In this document: positions 16,801 to 23,970 of the stretch, piece after piece
Layout: each line of letters begins with the position of its first letter
How positions within the stretch are numbered: position 1 is the stretch's first letter
DNA from: JAQBDA01 sp032124675
Lineage (GTDB): Bacteria; Chloroflexota; Anaerolineae; Anaerolineales; UBA4823
Direction of reading: 5' to 3'
Length of the DNA stretch: 54,496 nucleotides
NCBI GenBank assembly: GCA_032124675.1
Contig: JAQBDA010000230.1
Location: 1-54,496 of the forward strand
Translations under genes and position numbers: made by a program
The notes under the pieces: generated by a model
Seen by the model: only the letters and a program-made list of their open reading frames with translations
What the model was told of the DNA's origin: nothing
The model's database searches: none

Positions 16801-17250
16801 ATGAAAACCATCAAATTACTGATCCTGATTTCAACAATCTCATTACTGCTCGCTGGCTGTTCGGGAGCTGGTTCGGGTGGGGATACATCAGCACCACCAG
16901 CAGCCTCCATGCCCACACCGCGTCCAGGCCTGGAAGCGACCAATCCGGGTGATGTAGTGCTGTCGTCAGGTAGGGTGCAGCTAATCGAATTCTTTGCGTT
17001 CTGGTGATCCACTTGCCGAAGGATGGCGCCCATCGTGCATGGGCTTGAATCTGAATACTCGGATAGGATGAATTTCATATATCTGGATATCGATGATCCG
17101 GCGACGACAGCTTTCAAACAAGAGTTAGGCTATTTTGTACAACCAAACTTCTTCCTGCTTGACGAGCGGGGTGATGTTTTGAAGCAGTGGTACGGTCCCG
17201 TGAGTGTTGAGGAATTTGTCCAGGCCTTCGATACCGCACTTGCCCAATAA
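16801..17250 (+). CDS. Predicted selenoprotein: thioredoxin-fold lipoprotein with UxxC active site
   Basis: One reading frame of 149 codons, broken only by TGA at 17005-17007 (codon 69), and ending at TAA. Before it: lipoprotein signal with lipobox LLAGC (Cys20), a short Pro/Ser linker, and VQLIEFFAFW. After TGA: STCRRMAPIVHGLESEY, FIYLDIDDPATTAF, PNFFLLDERGDVLKQW. The TGA falls exactly where thioredoxins have the first, attacking Cys of WCxxC, giving W-U-S-T-C. The frame stays open and keeps matching the neighbouring paralogue for 80 residues beyond TGA, against simple decay. A bSECIS-like hairpin lies at the right distance. TGA is a normal stop in this genome, so it is not read as Trp. Alternatives: nonsense mutation of TGC/TGT or a sequencing error. 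The second half alone could start at ATG 17023 but would lack the first strand. Role inferred: extracytoplasmic thiol/selenol oxidoreductase. Confidence 0.75.
17021..17052 (+). promoter_or_regulatory. bSECIS-like hairpin downstream of the in-frame TGA
   Basis: Arms GCCCAT (17028-17033) and ATGGGC (17039-17044) pair perfectly around the loop CGTGC. A lower helix pairs 17021-17024 with 17049-17052 across an internal loop. The apical loop begins 26 bases after the TGA, and a G is among its first two bases; both fit the published bacterial SECIS model (16-37 bases, G in first two loop positions). Seen by eye; folding energy not computed. Confidence 0.6.
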
Positions 17251-17307
17251 ATTATCTCGAAAATTTGCCGGTTGAAGGTTATCCAGGCTCATTTTCTTAT
17301 TCCGGAC

Positions 17308-17335
17308 TTGACATGCCCTGGATTGGTGGTATGAT
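17308..17335 (+). promoter_or_regulatory. Consensus promoter of csoR-copZ-copA
   Basis: TTGACA (17308-17313) and TATGAT (17330-17335), 16 bases apart, with TG-G before the -10. Expected transcription start near 17342, exactly at the edge of the G/C-tract operator. Confidence 0.8.
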
Positions 17336-17340
17336 TAGCG

Positions 17341-17366
17341 TTGACCCCACCCCCCTGGGGGGGGAT
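17341..17366 (+). promoter_or_regulatory. Predicted CsoR operator
   Basis: Starts TTGACCCCAC and runs through a C-tract, a central CT, a G-tract and ATAAGG: an imperfect inverted repeat of C and G runs as in known CsoR/RcnR-family operators. It sits over the expected start of transcription, so bound apo-CsoR would block initiation until Cu(I) binds. Confidence 0.7.
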
Positions 17367-17386
17367 AAGGTTCAGGAGCTGCAATT

Positions 17387-17656
17387 ATGAAACACGAAAG
17401 CGCAATCCGCCGCTTGAAAACCGTAGAAGGTCATATCCGCGGCATCGAACGAATGGTCGAGCAGGAAGCCTACTGCATCGATATTCTGCGCCAGATCCAG
17501 GCTGTCCAGGCTGCATTGAATAAAGTCAGTACGACGATCCTCGAGGAACACATGCATTCCTGCTTGATCACCGCCGTGCGCGGGGACGATCCGGATGAAC
17601 GCGAGCGGGTGCTAAAAGAGATCACAGATGTATTTGAGACAGCAACGAAAGTATAA
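17387..17656 (+). CDS. csoR: Copper-sensing repressor CsoR
   Basis: An 89-residue all-helical DUF156 repressor. The Cu(I) ligands of CsoR are visible at C30, H55 and C59, with the same spacings (25 and 4) as Cys36-His61-Cys65 of the M. tuberculosis protein; FrmR and RcnR types have different ligand sets. AGGAG (17374-17378) lies before ATG. First gene of the csoR-copZ-copA run, next to its own operator, so autoregulated derepression by copper is expected. Confidence 0.93.
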   Translation: MKHESAIRRLKTVEGHIRGIERMVEQEAYCIDILRQIQAVQAALNKVSTTILEEHMHSCLITAVRGDDPDERERVLKEITDVFETATKV

Positions 17657-17689
17657 GAAGAAAACCAATATTTTATCAAGGAGCATCTA

Positions 17690-17896
17690 ATGACAACCGT
17701 AACTTATTCCATACCCAATATCAATTGTGGCCACTGCGTTCACACTATCCAGATGGAGGTCAGCGATCTGGACGGGGTGACCTCGGTCATGGCAGATCAG
17801 GAAGCCAGGACAGCGACGATCACATTTGCACCTCCTGCCACAGAACAAAGCATCCAGGCGCTGCTGGCTGAGATCAACTATCCGGTAACAGCCTAA
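17690..17896 (+). CDS. copZ: CopZ-like copper chaperone (heavy-metal-associated domain)
   Basis: A 68-residue HMA domain with the metal motif NCGHC (CxxC) in the first loop, in a beta-alpha-beta order ending SIQALLAEINYPV. It would carry Cu(I) in the cytoplasm to CopA or CsoR. Good ribosome site AAGGAG upstream of ATG 17690. It lies 33 bases after csoR and is followed by a strong intercistronic hairpin. Confidence 0.92.
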   Translation: MTTVTYSIPNINCGHCVHTIQMEVSDLDGVTSVMADQEARTATITFAPPATEQSIQALLAEINYPVTA

Positions 17897-17929
17897 GAAA
17901 AGCGATTGGGTATCAGCCATTTATTGCCG

Positions 17930-17950
17930 GGGAGCGCGGATAGCGCTCCC
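17930..17950 (+). promoter_or_regulatory. Intercistronic hairpin between copZ and copA
   Basis: Perfect eight-base arms (17930-17937 and 17943-17950, GGGAGCGC and its complement) around a five-base loop. No T run follows, so it is not a standard terminator. It could stabilise the upstream csoR-copZ message or reduce read-through into copA, giving more CopZ than CopA (inference). Confidence 0.65.
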
Positions 17951-17992
17951 TGACTGGCGTATTTCCCAATCTCCCAGTTCGCGGAGCAGTCC

Positions 17993-20440
17993 ATGTCCGA
18001 CAGCAAACAGATCACTCTGCCGGTAACCGGTATGACCTGTGCCAACTGTGTAGCCACGGTCGAGCGGAACCTGAAAAAAGTGGATGGCGTTCAAAGCGCC
18101 ATGGTCAACCTATCTTCTGAAAGAGCGACGGTTGAATATGATCCCGATCTGGCTGGCATCGGTGATTTGATCGCGCGCATCCAGCGGGCGGGCTACGATA
18201 TCGCTTCCGGGGAAGCCGACATCCTGGTACGCCGAATGAGCGATGATAACGATGCCCGCCGCCTGGAGAAAGTATTGGGTGGGATGGAGGGCGTCCTCGG
18301 TGCCCAGGTCAGCTATGCCACAGAACATGCCCGTGTTAAGTACATCCCCACGGCTGTCAGCCAGGCGGAACTGCGTAAGGCAGTCTCGGCCGCTGGTTTC
18401 GAAGCGGTAGAGACAGGCGGCGAGGCGGAAGATGCAGAGCGAATGGCTCGCGAAGCGGAAATCGCCGAACAGCGCCGCTACCTTATCATCGGGCTGGTTT
18501 TCACCGTTCCACTCTTCCTGTTCTCAATGGCACGCGATCTCGGACTGCTCGGAATGTGGTCGCACGCCCCCTGGACAAACTGGATGATGCTCATCCTGGC
18601 AACGCCGGTGCAGTTCTATGTCGGCAAGCAGTATTATGTTGGAGCGTATAAATCGCTGCGCAATCGTTCTGCCAATATGGATGTGCTGATTGCCATGGGT
18701 TCGTCCGCGGCCTATTTCTACTCTCTGGCAGTGGTATTAGGCCTGATATCGGGGCATGTCTATTTCGAGACCTCTGCTGTGATCATCACCCTGATCAAGC
18801 TGGGCAAGTACCTGGAAGCGCGCGCCAAAGGGCGCACAAGCGACGCAATCAAGAAGCTGATGGGGCTGCGTGCTAAAACTGCCCGGGTCGTGCGGGATGA
18901 CCAGGAGATGGATATACCCGTGGATGATGTCGCTGTGGGCGATATCGTGGTGGTCCGTCCGGGGGAGAAGATCCCCGTCGATGGCGTGGTGATCGAGGGT
19001 CATTCATCCGTCGACGAGTCGATGCTGACCGGAGAGTCGCTGCCGGTAGAAAAAGGCCCGGGGGATGCGGTCATCGGTGCAACCCTGAATAAGCTGGGGA
19101 TGGTCAAGTTCGAGGCGACAAAAGTCGGTAAGGAGACCGCTCTGGCTCAGATCATCCGCCTGGTGGAGGATGCCCAGGGCAGCAAAGCCCCAATCCAGCA
19201 GCTGGCCGATCGGGTCTCGGCTGTCTTTGTCCCGGCTGTGATTGGGATCGCAGCGGCAACCTTCCTGGTATGGTATTTCCTGATCCCGCTCCCGGTGGGC
19301 TCTGATGTCAGCCTGTTCACCCGTGCGCTGATCAATATGGTTGCCGTGTTGGTCATTGCCTGTCCTTGTGCGATGGGGCTTGCTACACCGACTGCGGTGA
19401 TGGTCGGTACAGGCCGCGGGGCGGAGATGGGAATCTTATTCCGCTCGGGAGAAGCCCTAGAGCGCGCCGGAGCGCTGGACTCGGTCATATTGGATAAGAC
19501 CGGGACCATCACCCGCGGCCAGCCATCTGTGACGGATATCATCACCCGGCAAAGATTATCCGGCGCTGGCAGTCAGGATAATGGCTTCAAAGATAATGAG
19601 CTTCTGCGTCTGGCAGCCTCAGTGGAGAAGGGCTCGGAGCATCCTTTGGGCGAGGCGATCCTGGCGGAAGCTGGCAATCTAGAGCTCAAGCTGGGCGAGC
19701 CGCAGAGATTCCAGGCTGTCGTTGGACACGGTGTCGGTGCAGAAGTCGAGGGGCATGAAGTGCTGATTGGGAACCAGCGCATGATGCAGACGCGTGAAAT
19801 GCAGCTGAATGGGCTCGAAAACGCAGTTGATCGTTTGCAGTCAGAGGCAAAAACTGCTGTGCTGGTCGCGGTCGATGGTCAGGTAGAAGGCGTGATTGCC
19901 GTTGCGGATACGATTAAAGAGGGTTCGATAGAAGCCATTCAGGAGCTGCGCCGGATGGGATTGCAGGTGGCGATGATCACCGGCGATAATCAAGCGACGG
20001 CTGATGCAATTGCATCAATAGTCCAGATCAGCACAGTGCTCGCTGAGGTGCTCCCAGGAGACAAAGCCGTGAAGGTCAAGCAGCTGCAGGAGCAGGGATC
20101 TGTGGTGGCGATGGTCGGAGATGGGATCAACGATGCGCCTGCACTTGCGCAGGCAGATGTGGGCATCGCCATCGGATCTGGCACTGATGTGGCGATGGCT
20201 GCCGCACCGATAACATTGATCAGCGGCGATTTACGGGCTGTCCCGCGAGCGATCTCACTCTCACGCAGGAGCGTACGAACGATTAAACAGAACCTATTCT
20301 GGGCATTCATCTATAATATCTTGCTGATACCTGCCGCGGCTGCTGGTCTGCTGAATCCAATGCTGGCTGCCGGCGCAATGGCGTTCAGCTCGGTCTTTGT
20401 GGTCAGCAACAGCCTGCGCCTGCGTAAAGCCAGGTTATAG
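17993..20440 (+). CDS. copA: Copper-exporting P1B-type ATPase CopA
   Basis: 815 residues. The first N-terminal HMA domain has GMTCANC (C16, C19). A second HMA-like domain (about 75-140) has lost its CxxC. Eight helices are expected, with the Cu(I)-transport motif CPC at ~457-459 (IACPCAMGLATPTA), phosphorylation motif DKTGT at ~501, TGES in the actuator domain, a His-Pro (SEHPLGEAI) and GDGINDAPALA. These mark it as subgroup P1B-1, Cu(I) export driven by ATP. It is the last gene of the copper operon. The degenerate second HMA domain is usual in a regulatory or vestigial role. Confidence 0.96.
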   Translation: MSDSKQITLPVTGMTCANCVATVERNLKKVDGVQSAMVNLSSERATVEYDPDLAGIGDLIARIQRAGYDIASGEADILVRRMSDDNDARRLEKVLGGMEGVLGAQVSYATEHARVKYIPTAVSQAELRKAVSAAGFEAVETGGEAEDAERMAREAEIAEQRRYLIIGLVFTVPLFLFSMARDLGLLGMWSHAPWTNWMMLILATPVQFYVGKQYYVGAYKSLRNRSANMDVLIAMGSSAAYFYSLAVVLGLISGHVYFETSAVIITLIKLGKYLEARAKGRTSDAIKKLMGLRAKTARVVRDDQEMDIPVDDVAVGDIVVVRPGEKIPVDGVVIEGHSSVDESMLTGESLPVEKGPGDAVIGATLNKLGMVKFEATKVGKETALAQIIRLVEDAQGSKAPIQQLADRVSAVFVPAVIGIAAATFLVWYFLIPLPVGSDVSLFTRALINMVAVLVIACPCAMGLATPTAVMVGTGRGAEMGILFRSGEALERAGALDSVILDKTGTITRGQPSVTDIITRQRLSGAGSQDNGFKDNELLRLAASVEKGSEHPLGEAILAEAGNLELKLGEPQRFQAVVGHGVGAEVEGHEVLIGNQRMMQTREMQLNGLENAVDRLQSEAKTAVLVAVDGQVEGVIAVADTIKEGSIEAIQELRRMGLQVAMITGDNQATADAIASIVQISTVLAEVLPGDKAVKVKQLQEQGSVVAMVGDGINDAPALAQADVGIAIGSGTDVAMAAAPITLISGDLRAVPRAISLSRRSVRTIKQNLFWAFIYNILLIPAAAAGLLNPMLAAGAMAFSSVFVVSNSLRLRKARL

Positions 20441-20469
20441 GTTCAGTCACCCGTGGATGGTGTCCGCTA

Positions 20470-20498
20470 TTGACCCGCCTATCAAATCCGGTTATGCT
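20470..20498 (+). promoter_or_regulatory. Promoter of the L,D-transpeptidase gene
   Basis: TTGACC (20470-20475) and TATGCT (20493-20498), 17 bases apart, ahead of ATG 20547. Its presence separates this gene from the copper operon. Confidence 0.6.
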
Positions 20499-20546
20499 TA
20501 GTTCCGAGCAGTGTTCGGATGAATGCGGGGCACTGTTCGACTGATT

Positions 20547-21647
20547 ATGAAAACCAATCCTTACTCTCGGCGTAATTTTTTGAAGCTGGCTGCCGTTGGA
20601 TTTGGCTCGCTGGGTCTCAATCCCTGGTCGCGCCTGTTTCAAGCGCCGGATTTTCCTGTTCATGACCGCCTGGGGAGAGCGTTCACCAAAGTCGAGATCA
20701 AATCACACCCGGATATCGACTCTCAGACGGTCGGTGTGCTCTATGACGATGCCGTGGTGCCCTGGCTGCGTGAGGTGGTCGGCAGGCATCCTTTCCGCTA
20801 CCGGCAGCGTTGGGTTGAGACTCCAGAGGGGTATATCTGGTCGTCTGACCTACAGCCGGTGCGCAATCAGCTGAATGAGCCGCTGAAAACGCTTCCGGTG
20901 ACCAGTCTGGGGGAAGGCATGTGGGTCGAAGTCAGCGTGCCCTATGTTGACATCCTGATCGATCACAAACCGAAAAGCCCAGGTCTGAAGAACCGCATGG
21001 AAGCCGGTATGCCTCTGCGGCTGTATTACAGCCAGATCCTGTGGGTAGACCAGGTAAAAGAAGATGAGCAGGGGAGCCTGTGGTATCGGGTTAATGAGCG
21101 ATATGGCTACGGCGACCTGATGTGGGCTCGGGCGGAGGCTTTCCGACCGATGACCCCCGAAGAAATGTCCCCAATCAGCCCCGGGGTGGAGGAGAAACTG
21201 GTCGTGATCAACGTAGAGGAGAAGCTGCAGACATTGTCTTGCTTCGAAGGCAGCCATGAAGTATATTTCTGCCGCATCTCCGGAGGCAAGAAGTACGATG
21301 CAGAAGGCACTTTCCTGGGACATTCCTCAACCCCGACCGGCACCTTGAATATCTGGCGCAAGTTGGTATCCACCCACATGAGTGGCGGAACGACCGGTGC
21401 CGGTTATGACCTGCCTGGGATAGGATGGACTTGCCTGTTTACTTCTAATGGTGTTGCCATCCACTCAACTTTCTGGCATAACAATTTCGGCGGCGAGCTG
21501 ATGTCACACGGCTGTATCAATGCCGCCCCGCAGGATGCACGCTGGATTTTTCGCTGGACACATCCCCCGGTAACGTATGACCCGGGTGATCTGTACAGCA
21601 AGGATACAGAGATCTTACCAACGAAGATAAAAGTCCTCGAAGGTTAA
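20547..21647 (+). CDS. Tat-exported L,D-transpeptidase (YkuD family)
   Basis: 366 residues from ATG 20547. A twin-arginine signal (SRRNFLKLAAVGFGSLGL) exports it. The C-terminal YkuD domain has HSTFWHNNFGG and MSHGCINAAPQDARW, with catalytic Cys at ~323 and the two His. Such enzymes make 3-3 peptidoglycan cross-links or attach proteins; the catalytic Cys lies outside the membrane and must be kept reduced, which fits the neighbouring CcdA/ResA genes. The middle region (about 30-230) may be a substrate or SH3-like domain; not identified. Confidence 0.88.
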   Translation: MKTNPYSRRNFLKLAAVGFGSLGLNPWSRLFQAPDFPVHDRLGRAFTKVEIKSHPDIDSQTVGVLYDDAVVPWLREVVGRHPFRYRQRWVETPEGYIWSSDLQPVRNQLNEPLKTLPVTSLGEGMWVEVSVPYVDILIDHKPKSPGLKNRMEAGMPLRLYYSQILWVDQVKEDEQGSLWYRVNERYGYGDLMWARAEAFRPMTPEEMSPISPGVEEKLVVINVEEKLQTLSCFEGSHEVYFCRISGGKKYDAEGTFLGHSSTPTGTLNIWRKLVSTHMSGGTTGAGYDLPGIGWTCLFTSNGVAIHSTFWHNNFGGELMSHGCINAAPQDARWIFRWTHPPVTYDPGDLYSKDTEILPTKIKVLEG

Positions 21648-21663
21648 CGGAGACACAGCGTTT

Positions 21664-22389
21664 ATGGCTTTTGCAAATATTGGATTAGGGCTGGCATTCC
21701 TGGCGGGATTGGCATCCTTCCTCTCGCCGTGTGTATTTTCACTCGTGCCTGCCTATGTGGGTTATCTCGGCGGGCGCTCAATCGCCTCGGCGCAAGGGGA
21801 TCCCAGATCCGACCGATGGACAGCCTTTTCGCATGGCGTGGCTTTCGTCTTTGGCTTCAGCCTGGTATTCATTTCGCTGGGTGTCGCAGCTTCTATGGTC
21901 GGTGGGCTGCTCTACGATGCCCGAGACTGGCTGGCGAAGATCGGTGGGGTTGTGGTGGTTATTTTCGGCCTGCACCTGACCGGCATCATCCGCATCCCGT
22001 TCCTGGAATATGACCTGCGCCCCCAGACGACACCCGATCGCAACCGTGGGTATCTCGCCTCTGCCATGATGGGCGTGTTTTTCTCGGCCGGCTGGTCGCC
22101 ATGTGTAGGACCGGTACTGGGAGCAATCCTGACGTTAGCGATCAACGGTGGGTCGATCTCCCAGGGGATCAGCCTGCTGACAGCGTATTCCCTCGGACTG
22201 GCGATACCGTTTCTGGTGGCAGCACTCGGGATCGGGTGGGTGACGACCATCTTGAGGCGCTACGGAAAGGTGATGCACTACGTTGAAATCGCCATGGGGA
22301 TCCTGTTAATACTGGTAGGCGTGATGCTCTTCCTGGGCACGTTTGAACAGCTGGCACGTTTTGGATTCTTCGTCGATTTCGGTTTATGA
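21664..22389 (+). CDS. ccdA: Thiol-disulfide transmembrane carrier CcdA
   Basis: 241 residues with six expected helices. Its two redox Cys lie at C23 (LSPCVFSLVP) and C147 (GWSPCVGPVLG), the diagnostic sites of CcdA/DsbD-beta, which pass electrons from cytoplasmic thioredoxin to outside acceptors. It precedes resA by six bases, a common pair in cytochrome c maturation. Here it could also serve the TlpA and selenocysteine lipoproteins (inference). Confidence 0.93.
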   Translation: MAFANIGLGLAFLAGLASFLSPCVFSLVPAYVGYLGGRSIASAQGDPRSDRWTAFSHGVAFVFGFSLVFISLGVAASMVGGLLYDARDWLAKIGGVVVVIFGLHLTGIIRIPFLEYDLRPQTTPDRNRGYLASAMMGVFFSAGWSPCVGPVLGAILTLAINGGSISQGISLLTAYSLGLAIPFLVAALGIGWVTTILRRYGKVMHYVEIAMGILLILVGVMLFLGTFEQLARFGFFVDFGL

Positions 22390-22395
22390 TGGTCT

Positions 22396-22947
22396 ATGAA
22401 AGGTAATCCTAAGAGAATCTGGCTGCCCATATTCGGAGTCGCCCTGCTGGTAGTTCTGGCATTCGGCGTGGCGTATCTATACGGATTCGGCAGTGCCGGG
22501 AGCGGTACCAAGGCACCGGATACGGCAGAGGTCGGCGCGCCGGCCCCGGATTTCGAGCTTGAGTCGCTGACCGGCGGTACGATTCGATTGTCCGAGCTGG
22601 AGGGTAAACCGGTGCTGATCAATTTTTGGGCTACCTGGTGTGCGCCGTGCGTACTGGAAATGCCCAATTTCCAGAAATATTATGAAGATTATCCAGGGCA
22701 GTTCGAGGTGCTGGCGATCAATTACGACGAATCAAAAGATGCGGTCGGAGAATTTATTCGAGATATGGGCGTGACATTTCCGGTCTTATTCGACGATGAT
22801 GCCAAAGTGCATGCTGTTTACCGCTTTCCTGGGTATCCGACCTCGTACATTGTCGATAAAACCGGCGTGGTACGCTTCCAGCATATCGGATTGATGGATG
22901 AGAGTACGCTCGAGAAATATCTGACCGAGGTCGGAGCTCTGCAGTGA
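22396..22947 (+). CDS. resA: ResA/TlpA-like thiol-disulfide oxidoreductase
   Basis: 183 residues, with an N-terminal membrane anchor (about 6-25), then an AhpC/TSA-type thioredoxin domain: PAPDFELESLTGG, active site C82-A-P-C85 in FWATWCAPCVLEMP, and cis-Pro in FPGYPTSYIVD. It follows ccdA closely and is its probable electron acceptor. In cytochrome c maturation ResA reduces the apocytochrome CxxCH; no cytochrome genes are in view, so the true substrate is open. Its stop overlaps the next start by four bases. Confidence 0.9.
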   Translation: MKGNPKRIWLPIFGVALLVVLAFGVAYLYGFGSAGSGTKAPDTAEVGAPAPDFELESLTGGTIRLSELEGKPVLINFWATWCAPCVLEMPNFQKYYEDYPGQFEVLAINYDESKDAVGEFIRDMGVTFPVLFDDDAKVHAVYRFPGYPTSYIVDKTGVVRFQHIGLMDESTLEKYLTEVGALQ

Positions 22948-23957
22948 TCACAGTTACTCTATATTCTCGTTCGGACTGCCATCTTTGCGAGCAAGCCGAG
23001 GCAGACCTGCTGCAGCTGCAAACAACGCTGCCGCACCGCTTGAAGCTCGTCGATGTCGACAGCACCCCGGAGCTGCAAGAAAGGTTCGGTTTCGAGGTGC
23101 CTGTTGTAGAAGCCGGTCCCTACCGCCTGCGAGCGCCGTTTGGCATCCAGGAGCTGCAGATGACCCTCGGTGCCGCACAGGACCGAGAACGGCAGATTGA
23201 AGATATTGACAGACAGGCTGAGAGCGGCCTGTCGATGACCTGGACCGGCGCGGACACGTTCACTTACTGGTTCTCCCGTCATTATGTTGCCGTAATAAAT
23301 ATTATCGTCATTATCTACCTGGGATTGCCTGTCCTTGCCCCGGTCTTGATGAAGGCTGGGATCGAAGCACCTGCGAGATTGATCTACCGCGGGTATGGTC
23401 TGGTATGCCACCAGCTCGCCTTCCGCTCTTTCTTTATCTTCGGTGAGCAGGCGGCCTATCCGCGCCAAGCGGCTGCCGTCGCGAACCTGACTACGTATGC
23501 TCAAGCGACAGGGTTGAGCGAGGCCAGCACGGCCGAAGACCTTCTCATGGCTCGTACATTTGTCGGTAACGATATGGTGGGTTATAAGGTCGCGCTCTGC
23601 CAGCGGGATATGGCGATTTACTTCGGGATACTCGTTTTTGGGGTGCTGTTTGCCCTGACTCGCTGGCGTCTGCCAGGGCTGCCCTGGTATCTATGGCTGC
23701 TGCTGGGTATCCTGCCGATCGCCCTGGACGGTGTCAGCCAGCTTCTCAGCCAGCCACCGATGAATTTCCTGTCCTTCCGCGAGAGCACTCCTTTCCTGCG
23801 GACACTGACCGGCTTCCTGTTTGGATTCACGACTGCCTGGTTTGGCTACCCGCTGGTCGAAGAGACCATGGGTGAGTCGCGCCAAATCCTATCCCGCAAG
23901 AAAGAGCGCATCCAGCGCCAACAAACTGCCTCAGCCGAACCATCCACAGCTGATTGA
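22944..23957 (+). CDS. Glutaredoxin-like domain fused to DUF2085 membrane domain
   Basis: 337 residues starting at GTG in a GTGA overlap with resA. Residues ~1-75 are a glutaredoxin-like domain (TLYSRSDCHLCEQAEADL, C12xxC15; VPVVEAGPYRL). After a linker, about four helices follow, with DUF2085 hallmarks: YRGYGLVCHQLAFRSFFI and ALCQRDMAIYFG (conserved Cys-His and Cys-Gln-Arg). DUF2085 is of unknown function. The fusion, and its position behind ccdA-resA, ties DUF2085 to thiol redox, with the membrane Cys as possible partners of the glutaredoxin domain. Confidence 0.85.
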   Translation: MITVTLYSRSDCHLCEQAEADLLQLQTTLPHRLKLVDVDSTPELQERFGFEVPVVEAGPYRLRAPFGIQELQMTLGAAQDRERQIEDIDRQAESGLSMTWTGADTFTYWFSRHYVAVINIIVIIYLGLPVLAPVLMKAGIEAPARLIYRGYGLVCHQLAFRSFFIFGEQAAYPRQAAAVANLTTYAQATGLSEASTAEDLLMARTFVGNDMVGYKVALCQRDMAIYFGILVFGVLFALTRWRLPGLPWYLWLLLGILPIALDGVSQLLSQPPMNFLSFRESTPFLRTLTGFLFGFTTAWFGYPLVEETMGESRQILSRKKERIQRQQTASAEPSTAD

Positions 23958-23970
23958 TCTGCCAATCCGT

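Noticed and set aside
16801..17007. Reading this as a truncated 68-residue lipoprotein, with a separate gene beginning at 17023
   Set aside because: The halves are in one frame, the break falls exactly at the catalytic Cys position, and neither half is a whole thioredoxin fold; the paralogue shows the full fold in one chain.
17005..17007. TGA read as Trp (altered genetic code)
   Set aside because: Many genes in the window end at TGA with neighbouring genes starting there (for example 954, 2588, 35140); Trp would not sit sensibly in place of the first catalytic Cys.
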